DNA from: an uncultured Phascolarctobacterium sp.
Lineage (GTDB): Bacteria; Bacillota; Negativicutes; Acidaminococcales; Acidaminococcaceae
Reading direction: 5' to 3'
NCBI GenBank assembly: GCA_900544885.1
Contig: UQWU01000005.1
Location: 1-49,371 of the forward strand
DNA: 49,371 nucleotides
Of this stretch, positions 33,701 to 42,158 are shown piece by piece. Below the pieces are notes generated by a model. It was given only the letters and a program-made list of their open reading frames with translations. It was not told where the DNA came from and did not search any database. How positions within the stretch are numbered: position 1 is the stretch's first letter; every line of letters begins with the position of its first letter. The translations under genes were made by a program, and so were the position numbers.

Positions 33701-34767
33701 CCGCATTGATGCATTTTCAATTCAGGACCTACAACGATTACGGAACGGCCGGAGTAGTCAACACGTTTACCTAATAAGTTCTGACGGAAACGACCTTGTT
33801 TACCTTTGAGCATATCGGACAAGGATTTCAGAGGACGGTTGCCGGGGCCGGTAACAGGACGACCACGACGACCATTATCAATCAATGCGTCAACAGCTTC
33901 TTGCAGCATACGTTTTTCATTGCGGACAATGATATCAGGAGCATGCAGTTCTAAAAGGCGTTTCAGACGGTTATTACGGTTGATTACACGACGATATAAA
34001 TCGTTCAAATCGGAGGTTGCGAAACGACCGCCATCCAATTGAACCATAGGACGCAGTTCAGGAGGAATAACCGGAACTACATCCAGAATCATCCATTCAG
34101 GACGGTTGCCGGATTTTAAGAAAGCTTCGCAAACTTCCAGACGACGTACGGCACGGATTCTACGTTGGCCGCTTACTTCCTTCATTTCAGCACGCAGCTC
34201 ATTAGTTAAAGCTTGCAGATCGATTTCTTGCAGCAATTCTTTAACAGCTTGAGCACCCATGCCTACGCGGAAGCCATCGCCATATTTATCACATGCTTCA
34301 ACATATTCTGCTTCAGTCAGCAGTTGTTTTTTAGCCAGCGGGGTATCGCCCGGGTCCAATACGATGTAATTAGCAAAGTACAGGACTTTTTCCAGGCTGC
34401 GCGGAGAAATATCCAGAATCAAGCCCATACGGCTCGGGATACCTTTGAAGTACCAAATATGGGAAACCGGTGCAGCCAGTTCGATGTGACCCATACGGTC
34501 ACGACGAACTTTACTACGAGTTACTTCAACGCCGCATTTATCGCAGACAATGCCTTTATAGCGGATACGTTTATATTTACCGCAATGACATTCCCAATCT
34601 TTAGTAGGGCCAAAGATTCTTTCACAGAACAAGCCATCACGTTCTGGTTTAAGAGTTCTATAGTTAATGGTTTCAGGTTTCTTGACCTCGCCATAAGACC
34701 ATTCTCTGATCTTTTCAGGAGAAGCAAGACCGATACGCATAGATACAAAATTATTTACATCGATCAA
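30742..34767 (-). CDS. rpoC: DNA-directed RNA polymerase subunit beta'
   Basis: 1341 residues, full length. N-terminal zinc site CHCGKYKRIRYKGIVCDKC, catalytic loop YNADFDGDQMAVH, second zinc site CKSKYGVCRKC and the trigger-loop region TQLTMRTFHTGG are all intact. It begins 20 bp after rpoB, in one operon. A large plus-strand open frame opposite it is a codon-bias shadow. Confidence 0.99.
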   Translation of the reverse strand: MIDVNNFVSMRIGLASPEKIREWSYGEVKKPETINYRTLKPERDGLFCERIFGPTKDWECHCGKYKRIRYKGIVCDKCGVEVTRSKVRRDRMGHIELAAPVSHIWYFKGIPSRMGLILDISPRSLEKVLYFANYIVLDPGDTPLAKKQLLTEAEYVEACDKYGDGFRVGMGAQAVKELLQEIDLQALTNELRAEMKEVSGQRRIRAVRRLEVCEAFLKSGNRPEWMILDVVPVIPPELRPMVQLDGGRFATSDLNDLYRRVINRNNRLKRLLELHAPDIIVRNEKRMLQEAVDALIDNGRRGRPVTGPGNRPLKSLSDMLKGKQGRFRQNLLGKRVDYSGRSVIVVGPELKMHQCGLPKEMALELFKPFVMKRLVNSGAASNIKSAKRMVERATNVVWDVLEEVIKEHPVLLNRAPTLHRLGIQAFEPILSEGRAIKLHPLVCTAYNADFDGDQMAVHLPLSVEAQAEARMLMMSVNNILAPKDGKPVAVPTQDMVLGSYYLTIVKEGAKGEGKRFSSVNEAQLAYFHHAVDLQALIKVYIPNSEIFEEESNEGLSLVTTTVGNTIFNGELPLEMRYFHKEKDANGKEEWHLGKLINKKELGKLVAKAHKLYGNLRTAEILDIVKKMGYDNACKAGISIATSDIKIPAEKQQILDATEKEVDKVERLFRRGLMSPDERYRKVIELWNEATDKVTEKLMATTMDKFNSVYMMADSGARGNTQQIRQLAGMRGLMADPSGRIIDRPIKANFREGLTILEYFISSHGARKGLADTALRTADSGYLTRRLVDVAQDVIVREDDCDIIGMNLVKERNRLSKNVLGASQNKIKERVLGRVLASGVMDAEGNLVAEADTAITEELLNKLNDAHIEEIKLYSNEDLNGEEVETVRINISEKFAHDALKEAMMHNFNDKEVAADIVNGEGHIFVKAGDKMTEAIIDAILADGTVKEMRIRNNEIVGIEVEAITEGKKKQTIIESLHDRIIGRNLAEDILDENGEVLYHINEYVTEPMAERICQLREKVRIRSVLTCKSKYGVCRKCYGRNLATGKNVDVGEAVGTIAAQSIGEPGTQLTMRTFHTGGVAGGDDITQGLPRVEELFEARKPKHPGILTENAGSVHIIDENGSRRVIVTGDDGLGQEYSIPYGAKLAVTEGEVLEKGDRLTEGSLNPHDVLRISGVKATQRYLVSQVVGVYKSQGVDINSKHIEVMVRQMMRKVRIEESGDTTMLPGEYVDVAEFEEQNAEMIEAGKEPAEGRPILLGITKASLATDSFLSAASFQETTRVLTDAAIKGKVDPLLGLKENVIIGKLIPAGTGMSRYRDIKVKYNVPQAEVTSTDADPDKSEQ

Positions 34768-34787
34768 GAATCATTCGCTCCCTTCTC

Positions 34788-37700
34788 TTACATGTTATCG
34801 GAATCATCCAAATCGCCGTCAGGGGTATCTTTAATGGAGAAATTGCCCAAATCAGCGATTACATCAGGCTCATCCTCGGTAGCGTCATTTTCAGCACAGT
34901 CATCTACAGGCTGTTCAGGAGTATTTTCTACAACTTGACCTTCAATGTTCAGATCTACTTCGCGAGCTTTAGCATCGATATCGAGATCTTCATCATCCAG
35001 CAGAGATACTTCTTCTTCGTCCTCGTTGAGAACTTTAATATCTAAGCCGATAGATTGCAATTCTTTAACCAATACTTTAAAGGATTCGGGGATACCTGGA
35101 TCTGGAACATTTTCGCCTTTAACGATTGCTTCGTAAGTTTTAACACGACCAACAACGTCGTCGGACTTAACGGTAAGAATTTCTTGCAGAGTATAAGCTG
35201 CGCCGTATGCTTCCAGCGCCCAAACTTCCATTTCACCGAATCTCTGGCCGCCGAACTGAGCTTTACCACCCAGAGGCTGTTGGGTAACCAAAGAGTACGG
35301 GCCGGTGCTGCGGGCATGGATTTTATCATCAACCAAATGGTGAAGTTTGAGGTAGTAGGTCAGACCAACGGTTACCTTATTATCGAAAGGTTCACCGGTA
35401 CGACCATCATACAGTGTAGTCTTAGCAGTTTTATCAATGCCTGCTAATTCCAGTGCATCAGCAATATCTTGTTCATGAGCACCATCAAATACAGGTACAG
35501 AAATTTGTACTGCTTTAATGCTCTTGTCGCCGAATTTATCGATTTCTACGGTTTTCGGCATACCATATTTATCTACATCATAACCATAATGGGTTAAGCG
35601 ATCTACTAAGCCTTTAGCATCATTTTCAATTTGCATACCTAAAGCACGAGCAGCCCAGCCTAAATGGTTTTCCAGAATCTGTCCGATGTTCATACGAGAA
35701 GGTACGCCCAAAGGATTCAGTACGATATGTACCGGTTCACCGCTAGGCAGGAACGGCATATCTTCACGAGCCATGATACGGGAAACGACACCTTTGTTAC
35801 CATGGCGACCTGCCATCTTATCGCCTTCGGAAATCTTACGTTTCTGAGCGATATGTACGCGGACTTGTTCGTTTACTCCAGGCGGTAAATCGTCGCCTTT
35901 GTCGCGGCTGAATACTTGTACGCTAACGATTTTACCAGCTTCGCCATGCGGAACGCGCAGAGAGCTGTCACGTACTTCACGAGCTTTTTCACCAAAGATT
36001 GCACGCAGCAGACGTTCTTCAGCACTCAGCTCGGTTTCACCTTTCGGAGTAACCTTGCCGACTAAGATATCGCCAGGACGAACTTCAGCACCGATACGGA
36101 TAATACCACGTTCATCCAGATCTTTCAGAGCTTCGTCGCCAACGTTCGGAATTTCACGAGTGATTTCTTCTTTACCCAGTTTAGTATCACGTGCATCGCA
36201 GTCATACTCTTCAATATGAATAGAAGTAAAGATATCAGCTTTTACTAAGTCTTCGTTCAGCAGAACAGCATCCTCGTAGTTATAGCCTTCCCAAGGCATA
36301 TAAGCAACGATTACGTTATGGCCTAATGCCAATTCGCCGTGATCGGTTGCAGGACCGTCAGCCAGAACTTGTTTTTCAGTAACCTTGTCGCCTTTGTAAA
36401 CGATAGGACGTTGGTTTACGCAGGTACCTTGGTTAGAGCGTTTGAATTTCAACAGCGGATAAATATCGATTTCGCCGTTTTCAGCACGTACACGAATTTC
36501 GTCGCCTACTACACGGATAACTTCGCCGGCACGTTTAGCCAGAACGCAGACACCGGAGTCGACAGCAACTTTATATTCCATACCGGTACCGATAATAGGA
36601 GCTTGGGTACACAGCAGAGGTACTGCCTGACGTTGCATGTTCGCACCCATCAGAGCACGGTTAGCGTCATCGTTTTCCAAGAACGGAATTAATGCGGTTG
36701 CGATAGATACTACCTGTTTAGGAGAAACGTCCATCAGATCAACGCGATCAGGAGAGATGGACAGGACATCGTCCTTAGCACGTGCAGTAACACGTTCGCC
36801 CAGGAAGTAGCCGTTTTCATCCAACGGTTCGTTGGCCTGTGCAACAATATACTTATCTTCTTCATCAGCAGTCATGTAAACAACTTCGTCGGTTACACGT
36901 TTATTAGCTTTATCAACCTTACGGTACGGTGTTTCCATAAAACCGTATTTGTTAATAACAGCATAAGTGGACAAAGAACCAATCAAACCGATGTTAGGAC
37001 CTTCAGGTGTTTCGATAGGACACATACGGCCATAGTGAGAGTTGTGTACGTCACGAACTTCATAGCCGGCACGTTCACGAGACAAACCGCCAGGACCAAG
37101 GGCGGACAGACGGCGTTTATGAGTCAGTTCAGCCAAAGGATTGTTTTGGTCCATGAACTGAGACAACTGGCTGCTGCCGAAGAATTCTTTAATGGCAGCA
37201 ACTACAGGGCGGATGTTAATCAGAGCTTGCGGAGTGATGACTTCAGTATCTTGGATGGTCATACGTTCTTTAACAACACGTTCCATACGAGCTAAGCCGA
37301 TACGGAATTGGTTTTGTAAAAGTTCGCCTACGCAGCGTACACGACGGTTGCCCAAATGGTCGATATCATCGCCAGCACCTTTGCCGTCCATCATGTTCAG
37401 CAGATAGTTGAAGGATGCATATACATCTTCTACAGTAACAGTATGAGTTTTTTCAGGAATACCAGTAGTGAACATCAAATTCAGCTCTTGATCACGGAAG
37501 CTGATTTTAACGCTACGCAAGCCTTGTTCATTATAAATACCGCTTGCTTCGATTTGATCCAGCTCTGCATCAGAGATTTTAGTACCCTCTGCAACGATAA
37601 TTTCGCCGGTTTCTTCATCCACGATAGGTTCAGCTAAAACAACGCCCATCAGACGGTTACGCCAACCTAATTTTTTATTTAATTTATAACGACCTACATT

Positions 37701-38498
37701 CGCCAGGTCATAACGTTTGTTATCGAAGAAGGTTGCTTCAATTAATTGAGTAGCATTTTCCAGGATAGTCGGTTCGCCAGGACGCAGTTTTTTGTAAACT
37801 TCAAGCAGTGCTTCATCTCTGTTTTTAGTGGTATCTTTTTCCAAAGTTGCCAGTAAAGCAGGATGTGGACCGAAACAGTTAACGATTTCTTCGTTAGAGG
37901 ATAAACCCAAAGCACGCAGAAGAACGGTAGCCGGCAGTTTACGGGTACGGTCAACACGAGCATAAATTACATCATTAATATCAGTTTCGTATTCAATCCA
38001 AGCACCACGGTTAGGAATAACAGTAGTACCATACAGTTTTTTACCGCTGGGATCGATTTCTACACTGTAATATACACCGGGAGAACGTACTAATTGGCTG
38101 ACAATAACGCGTTCTGCACCATTAATTACGAAAGTACCGGTTTCGGTCATTAACGGGAAATCGCCCATGAATACGGAAGATTCCTTCATTTCGCCGGTAT
38201 CTTTATATAACAGACGAACTTTAACGTTCATCGGTGCAGAGTAGGATTCATCTCTTTCTTTGCACTCTTCAATACCATATTTAGGTTGTCCTAAATCAAA
38301 GCTCTCGAAAGAAAGCTCTAAATTACCTGTAAAATCTTTAATAGGAGAAATGTCATGGAGAATTTCGTTGAGGCCTTCTTTAATGAACCATTCATAAGAT
38401 TTTCTTTGGATATCAATCAAATGCGGCATCGGTAAAATCTCATTGATTCTCGCATAACTATACCGAGTCCTATCACCCACTGGAACCGGTTTAAACAT
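34788..38498 (-). CDS. rpoB: DNA-directed RNA polymerase subunit beta
   Basis: About 1236 residues. The rifampicin pocket reads SSQLSQFMDQNNPLAELTHK then RRLSALGPGG, with the Asp, His and Ser of the wild-type pocket present, so rifampicin sensitivity is expected. Other blocks: MCPIETPEGPNIGLI, NVIVAYMPWEGYNYEDA, KMAGRHGNKGVVS and the C-terminal GGKAQFGGQRFGEMEVWALEAYGA (split in thought only). The C-terminus has an acidic tail. ATG 38498 is preferred, with AGGA 7 nt upstream; an in-frame GTG at 38510 is part of that motif. There is no rplJL upstream. Confidence 0.99.
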   Translation of the reverse strand: MFKPVPVGDRTRYSYARINEILPMPHLIDIQRKSYEWFIKEGLNEILHDISPIKDFTGNLELSFESFDLGQPKYGIEECKERDESYSAPMNVKVRLLYKDTGEMKESSVFMGDFPLMTETGTFVINGAERVIVSQLVRSPGVYYSVEIDPSGKKLYGTTVIPNRGAWIEYETDINDVIYARVDRTRKLPATVLLRALGLSSNEEIVNCFGPHPALLATLEKDTTKNRDEALLEVYKKLRPGEPTILENATQLIEATFFDNKRYDLANVGRYKLNKKLGWRNRLMGVVLAEPIVDEETGEIIVAEGTKISDAELDQIEASGIYNEQGLRSVKISFRDQELNLMFTTGIPEKTHTVTVEDVYASFNYLLNMMDGKGAGDDIDHLGNRRVRCVGELLQNQFRIGLARMERVVKERMTIQDTEVITPQALINIRPVVAAIKEFFGSSQLSQFMDQNNPLAELTHKRRLSALGPGGLSRERAGYEVRDVHNSHYGRMCPIETPEGPNIGLIGSLSTYAVINKYGFMETPYRKVDKANKRVTDEVVYMTADEEDKYIVAQANEPLDENGYFLGERVTARAKDDVLSISPDRVDLMDVSPKQVVSIATALIPFLENDDANRALMGANMQRQAVPLLCTQAPIIGTGMEYKVAVDSGVCVLAKRAGEVIRVVGDEIRVRAENGEIDIYPLLKFKRSNQGTCVNQRPIVYKGDKVTEKQVLADGPATDHGELALGHNVIVAYMPWEGYNYEDAVLLNEDLVKADIFTSIHIEEYDCDARDTKLGKEEITREIPNVGDEALKDLDERGIIRIGAEVRPGDILVGKVTPKGETELSAEERLLRAIFGEKAREVRDSSLRVPHGEAGKIVSVQVFSRDKGDDLPPGVNEQVRVHIAQKRKISEGDKMAGRHGNKGVVSRIMAREDMPFLPSGEPVHIVLNPLGVPSRMNIGQILENHLGWAARALGMQIENDAKGLVDRLTHYGYDVDKYGMPKTVEIDKFGDKSIKAVQISVPVFDGAHEQDIADALELAGIDKTAKTTLYDGRTGEPFDNKVTVGLTYYLKLHHLVDDKIHARSTGPYSLVTQQPLGGKAQFGGQRFGEMEVWALEAYGAAYTLQEILTVKSDDVVGRVKTYEAIVKGENVPDPGIPESFKVLVKELQSIGLDIKVLNEDEEEVSLLDDEDLDIDAKAREVDLNIEGQVVENTPEQPVDDCAENDATEDEPDVIADLGNFSIKDTPDGDLDDSDNM

Positions 38499-38560
38499 GT
38501 AATTCCTCACCCCTTCTTGTTACTATCAGACAAATTAAAACTGGCACATTCATACGTGAC

Positions 38561-38594
38561 AAAAAAAACAAGGTTCTTACCACAAGGACCTTGT
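38561..38594 (-). terminator. Intrinsic terminator in the rpoB leader (attenuator)
   Basis: Minus strand ACAAGGTCCTT pairs with AAGAACCTTGT, 11 bp with one G-U, 5-nt loop, followed by eight T. It lies between the rpoB promoter and start codon, about 62 bp before the start. The 5' arm can also fold on itself (ACAAG/CTTGT), a possible alternative structure. Confidence 0.8.
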
Positions 38595-38717
38595 CTATTG
38601 TCTGCGCTGCTGCACCTCATCTTCACTCACTATAAGCAAAAATACGCCGTTCAACCACTGACCCAGCAATATTTATCATTACTAATTTTAAAAAATATAA
38701 TAATTATGTAGTATGTT

Positions 38718-38746
38718 ATGTTATCATATTTCTATGATTTTGTCAA
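38718..38746 (-). promoter_or_regulatory. rpoBC promoter
   Basis: Minus strand TTGACA (38741-38746), 17-nt spacer, TAACAT (38718-38723). The -35 is perfect, the -10 matches four of six. The leader to rpoB would be about 210 nt. Confidence 0.75.
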
Positions 38747-38772
38747 TAAATTTTTACAATAAAATTGTTAGA

Positions 38773-38805
38773 AAGCAAAAAAATCCGCATCTTACGATGC
38801 GGATT
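38773..38805 (-). terminator. Terminator after rpmA
   Basis: Minus strand AATCCGCATC pairs with GATGCGGATT, 4-nt loop region, then TTTTT. It closes the rplU-prp-rpmA operon just upstream of the rpoB promoter. Confidence 0.88.
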
Positions 38806-38817
38806 AATTTATGAAGA

Positions 38818-39111
38818 TTACATAGCTGCTTCTTCAACAGGGTATACACTGATTTGACGTTTATCGCGGCCTTTGCGTTCGAATTTAACACGACCTTCGA
38901 TAGTAGCGTAAATGGTGTAATCTTTACCCATACCAACATTGTAGCCGGGATGGAATTTGGTACCACGTTGACGAACGATGATGCTACCAGCGGTTACCAA
39001 TTGGCTGTCATGAGCTTTGGTACCCAGACGTTGTGCGTTAGAGTCACGACCGTTGTGGGAGCTACCAGTACCTTTTTTATGTGCATGTAATTGCAGGATA
39101 ATTTCAAACAT
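38818..39111 (-). CDS. rpmA: 50S ribosomal protein L27 with cleavable N-terminal extension
   Basis: 97 residues. The body (AHKKGTGSSHNGRDSNAQRL, VRQRGTKFHPG, GKDYTIYA) is canonical L27. The N-terminus MFEIILQLH before AHKKG is the 9-residue extension that Firmicutes remove with the Prp protease. The canonical motif is LQFF|A; here the residue before the cut is His (LQLH|A). ATG 39111 is chosen; the in-frame GTG at 39120 is part of the AGGAGGTG ribosome binding site. prp lies immediately upstream. Confidence 0.97.
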   Translation of the reverse strand: MFEIILQLHAHKKGTGSSHNGRDSNAQRLGTKAHDSQLVTAGSIIVRQRGTKFHPGYNVGMGKDYTIYATIEGRVKFERKGRDKRQISVYPVEEAAM

Positions 39112-39116
39112 TACTT

Positions 39117-39443
39117 TCACCTCCTATGTTCTTGAATGCGAACATATTGCGGACACTGACTTTCTATCGACCCAATACCATAAACCATGGTTTGTAAAAT
39201 CGCTTGCGTCAGGTCATTAGGAGCACTGTTCAATGCTACCTCTAAAATTCCGTCCTCCTGATTAACGACATAGGACGGTTTGAGTTTCAAGTGTCTTTCC
39301 AAGCCAAGCAACGGAGCCTGTGTCAAAGCAGAAACAGCACTACAGATAATATCTGAGCCCTCTTCGCTGTAACCGGCATGACCACTGACCTTATAGCCAA
39401 CAATCATTCCCTGCTTGTCTTTGAATACATCAACCTTTATCAT
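39117..39443 (-). CDS. prp: Ribosomal-processing cysteine protease Prp
   Basis: 108 residues (YsxB family). Catalytic His22 and Cys34 are in GHAGYSEEGSDIICSAVSAL, exactly at the positions known for staphylococcal Prp. It removes the N-terminal extension of L27 before ribosome assembly. Located between rplU (5 bp gap) and rpmA (5 bp gap), the standard Firmicutes order. Confidence 0.96.
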   Translation of the reverse strand: MIKVDVFKDKQGMIVGYKVSGHAGYSEEGSDIICSAVSALTQAPLLGLERHLKLKPSYVVNQEDGILEVALNSAPNDLTQAILQTMVYGIGSIESQCPQYVRIQEHRR

Positions 39444-39448
39444 GCTAA

Positions 39449-39760
39449 TTAAGCGTTGATAGCGGTGATTTCAACAGTGGTGAACGGTTGACGATGACCT
39501 TGACGTTTACGATAATTGGATTTAGCTTTGTATTTGAAAACGAAGATTTTGTCAGCTTTACCGTGTTCAACAACTTTAGCTACAACTTTAGCGCCTTCAA
39601 CTACCGGTTTACCAATTTTAACATCAGCATCATTTACAACGGTCAGAACTTCTTCAAAAACAACTTCAGCACCAACTTCTGCGTTCAGTTTTTCAACTTG
39701 CAGTGTTTCGCCTTCGCTTACGCGGTATTGTTTGCCGCCGGTTTTGATAATTGCGTACAT
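39449..39760 (-). CDS. rplU: 50S ribosomal protein L21
   Basis: 103 residues: MYAIIKTGGKQYRVSEGE, VEKLNAEVGAEVVF, and KAKSNYRKRQGHRQPFTTVEI are typical. GGGAGG precedes ATG 39760. First gene of rplU-prp-rpmA. Confidence 0.98.
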   Translation of the reverse strand: MYAIIKTGGKQYRVSEGETLQVEKLNAEVGAEVVFEEVLTVVNDADVKIGKPVVEGAKVVAKVVEHGKADKIFVFKYKAKSNYRKRQGHRQPFTTVEITAINA

Positions 39761-39866
39761 CTATTGCACCTCCCTTTATGATAGACTCGCCAAATACGGT
39801 ACCTGCACAGCAGGATTTTTAAGAACCTCTCTGCGCGGTTGGGGACGGACCAAAATCAGTCCATAC
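39761..39866 (-). promoter_or_regulatory. rplU leader, possible L21 autoregulatory leader
   Basis: Leader of about 105 nt with GC-rich elements: AACCGCGCAGAGAGGTTCT and the hairpin CCTGC-TGT-GCAGG followed by GTACCG. L21 leaders upstream of rplU are known in Firmicutes; size and place fit, the fold was not verified. Confidence 0.45.
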
Positions 39867-39872
39867 TGGTAT

Positions 39873-39901
39873 ATTTTACCAATACAGGTGCTATTTGTCA
39901 A
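39873..39901 (-). promoter_or_regulatory. rplU-prp-rpmA promoter
   Basis: Minus strand TTGACA (39896-39901), 17-nt spacer, TAAAAT (39873-39878) with TG one base upstream. The -35 overlaps the end of the rng reading frame. Confidence 0.87.
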
Positions 39902-41306
39902 CACCGGTATTGTCTAAAATCATAAAACTTTCTACATGTAATGAAGAATCACTCTCTACGTTCAGATTGCAGGCCAGCTCGCGTTCCCAGGCCTTGATAT
40001 CCTTGCCTAACAACCATTCGGCAAGCCAAGGATTAGCCACGATTAACAAGCTCTTAGCACTGCCGCGTCGTTTCAACAAGGTACGCAGACGCCTCTTAAT
40101 CTCCAAGGATAAAGTTTCCCTGCTCTGTACTCTGCCGCTACCATCGCATACAGGACATGGTGAATACAGCACACTGGAAAGATTTTGACGTGATTTTTTG
40201 CGGGTAATTTCTACTAAATTCAATACTGTAATATTCTGCACCTTGGGATGCATCTTATCTCCGTTCATCGCCTGATGCAACACATTCAAGATTTCCTTCT
40301 TATGTGAATCTGTATGCATATCGATAAAATCAACGACAATAATACCGCCGATATCACGCAGACGCAACTGACGGGCAATCTCCACAGCCGCCTCGCGGTT
40401 AATCTGCATAATCGTTTCTTCTAGATTTTCACGGCCGCTGAATTTACCGCTGTTAACATCAATAACAGTCATTGCTTCCGTATAATCAATAACTAAATAA
40501 CCACCACTTGGCAAAGCTACCTGTCTGTCTGAAATACCGGCAATAGCCTCCTGCTGTCTATTATAAGCAAAAATATCCTCCACACCGCGATACATCGTCA
40601 ATTTCAAATTCTTTGCCTGAGGCATCTGTTTCAACAGCTCTTCAATACGCTTATATGTTTCCAGGTTGTCGATAATAATCTCCTGTAAATCAGGGCGTAA
40701 ATAATCACGTACCATACGAATAGCCAAATCAAGCTCACGACGCAAAAGGCAAGGAGCCTTTGCCATACGCTCACGTGCCAACAAAACACGCCAATCCGTT
40801 TCCAGCTCGGCAATATCCTGCTTCAACAGCTCCTCACTAACTCCTACAGCCGCAGTACGCACAACAATCCCCATTCCCTGCGGACGTACCTCGCTGCAAA
40901 TACGATGCAGACGCTCACGCTCCTCCTTGTCACTGATTTTACGGGAAATGCCCACATAATCAGCATAAGGCAATAATACCACATAACGCCCCGGCAAAGT
41001 AAGCTCACGAGTTGCAGTAGGTCCCTTAGTACCACGGGCATCCTTGCTAATCTGCACGATAATGCTCTGCCCCTCGGTAACCTTAGTATCCTCACCTAAA
41101 TATAAAAAAGCATTTTGCTCTAACCCGATATCAATAAACGCAGCCTGAATTCCGCGTACTACATTACACACACGTCCTTTGAAAATACTGCCCACAAGAT
41201 GCTGTTCTGCAGTACGCTCCACTAAATATTCCTTCAAGAGCCCATCTTCTACTAAACCCATGCGTGTTTCATCTTCGTTTGCACCTATGATGATTTTCGC
41301 TGCCAC
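39891..41306 (-). CDS. rng: Ribonuclease G/E family endoribonuclease
   Basis: 471 residues. S1-like RNA-binding domain (VGSIFKGRVCNVVRGIQAAFIDIG) near residues 35-60, catalytic DNase-I-like domain with VIDVNSGKF and IIVVDFIDM (Mg-binding Asp residues), and the zinc-link CPVCDGSG. It has no RNase E scaffold tail, so RNase G is the better name. Start is GTG with AAGGAG 11 nt upstream. Such genes often sit directly before rplU. Confidence 0.95.
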   Translation of the reverse strand: MAAKIIIGANEDETRMGLVEDGLLKEYLVERTAEQHLVGSIFKGRVCNVVRGIQAAFIDIGLEQNAFLYLGEDTKVTEGQSIIVQISKDARGTKGPTATRELTLPGRYVVLLPYADYVGISRKISDKEERERLHRICSEVRPQGMGIVVRTAAVGVSEELLKQDIAELETDWRVLLARERMAKAPCLLRRELDLAIRMVRDYLRPDLQEIIIDNLETYKRIEELLKQMPQAKNLKLTMYRGVEDIFAYNRQQEAIAGISDRQVALPSGGYLVIDYTEAMTVIDVNSGKFSGRENLEETIMQINREAAVEIARQLRLRDIGGIIVVDFIDMHTDSHKKEILNVLHQAMNGDKMHPKVQNITVLNLVEITRKKSRQNLSSVLYSPCPVCDGSGRVQSRETLSLEIKRRLRTLLKRRGSAKSLLIVANPWLAEWLLGKDIKAWERELACNLNVESDSSLHVESFMILDNTGVDK

Positions 41307-41370
41307 AGTAAACTTCGCTCCTTATATCAAAAAATAGTAAAATCCGTTACTTATACTTCTATAATGCATT

Positions 41371-41399
41371 ATTTTATCACAAAAGCCTATCGCAGGCAA
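41371..41399 (-). promoter_or_regulatory. rng promoter
   Basis: Minus strand TTGCCT (41394-41399), 17-nt spacer, TAAAAT (41371-41376). Confidence 0.7.
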
Positions 41400-41504
41400 A
41401 ACTATTTACAGCACCACAGCAATATTACCATAGCTAAGTTTTAAGAAAAGACACTCTTCTGACGTAATTTTCCGTTATAATTATCTTTAGAGGAGGTATA
41501 TATT

Positions 41505-41756
41505 ATGAAGAAAATATTATCCTTAACTTTATTTATCTGCACACTTCCTTTAGCTGCAACAGCTCAGGAAACACAATTATATGATTATCAGCCGATTATC
41601 ATCCAGGCGCCACGGAATCAATTACCTGCAGAGCGTGCCAATAATATCGGTACTCAGAGAACTAATATTAATATTACCAGACAAGCAGATATCCAGAATC
41701 AACGTACACGTGATATGCAGCGTACAGTTGATAATACACGTACTAATATGAAATAA
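41505..41756 (+). CDS. Small exported protein, function unknown
   Basis: 83 residues. A clear signal peptide (KKILSLTLFICTLPLAATA, cleavage predicted before QETQ) is followed by about 63 mature residues rich in Gln, Asn, Arg and Thr without cysteines (IIIQAPRNQLPAERANN, NIGTQRTNINITRQADIQN). The mature part looks disordered and basic. GAGGAGG is placed 9 nt before ATG and TATAAT lies at 41476-41481, but no -35 is evident. Single plus-strand gene with its own bidirectional terminator. Not recognised. Confidence 0.72.
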   Translation: MKKILSLTLFICTLPLAATAQETQLYDYQPIIIQAPRNQLPAERANNIGTQRTNINITRQADIQNQRTRDMQRTVDNTRTNMK

Positions 41757-41758
41757 AG

Positions 41759-41798
41759 AAAAGCATCAGCAAAGTATACAAGCTTTGCTGATGCTTTT
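41759..41798. terminator. Bidirectional terminator between the small exported protein and the uptake operon
   Basis: AAAAGCATCAGCAAAG/CTTTGCTGATGCTTTT, perfect 16-bp stem, 8-nt loop, T tracts on both strands. It ends both convergent units. Confidence 0.93.
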
Positions 41799-41802
41799 GT
41801 AT

Positions 41803-42156
41803 TTAGTGAGTGCCATCAATAACTTTTATTCCGGCCTTTTCCAAACGTTGCCAGATATCTATGATTTTCTCACATCTTACTTTTTCACCATGTTCATTTT
41901 TTATAATCGTACAGACACCTACATGTACAGCATCAGGTTGCAGACTGAGAATTCTTTCCATCTTTTCCTCCAATCCCTCCTGATGCTTCAATTTACAATC
42001 ATCACAACCATTACAGGAAAAGAACGCTACCAGCTGTAATTCCTCATCACCATACCGAGCAAAAGCTTCGCTTTTATTATTAAAAGCATGCAGACAAGCC
42101 GCTCCTGTGCAAACATCATTAGATTGTAAGCATCTTAAAATAACAATTTTCTTCAT
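41803..42156 (-). CDS. CGGC-domain protein (putative metal-binding)
   Basis: 117 residues, cytoplasmic. Cys-rich pattern of the CGGC family: ILRCLQSNDVCTGAACLHAF, then FFSCNGCDDCKLK, and GVCTIIKN, with a C-terminal helix. The family is predicted to bind metal or iron-sulfur through these cysteines, but its role is not established. It is the last gene of the TonB/ABC uptake operon, 2 bp after the preceding gene, which suggests a role in handling the imported metal. Confidence 0.8.
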   Translation of the reverse strand: MKKIVILRCLQSNDVCTGAACLHAFNNKSEAFARYGDEELQLVAFFSCNGCDDCKLKHQEGLEEKMERILSLQPDAVHVGVCTIIKNEHGEKVRCEKIIDIWQRLEKAGIKVIDGTH

Positions 42157-42158
42157 TA

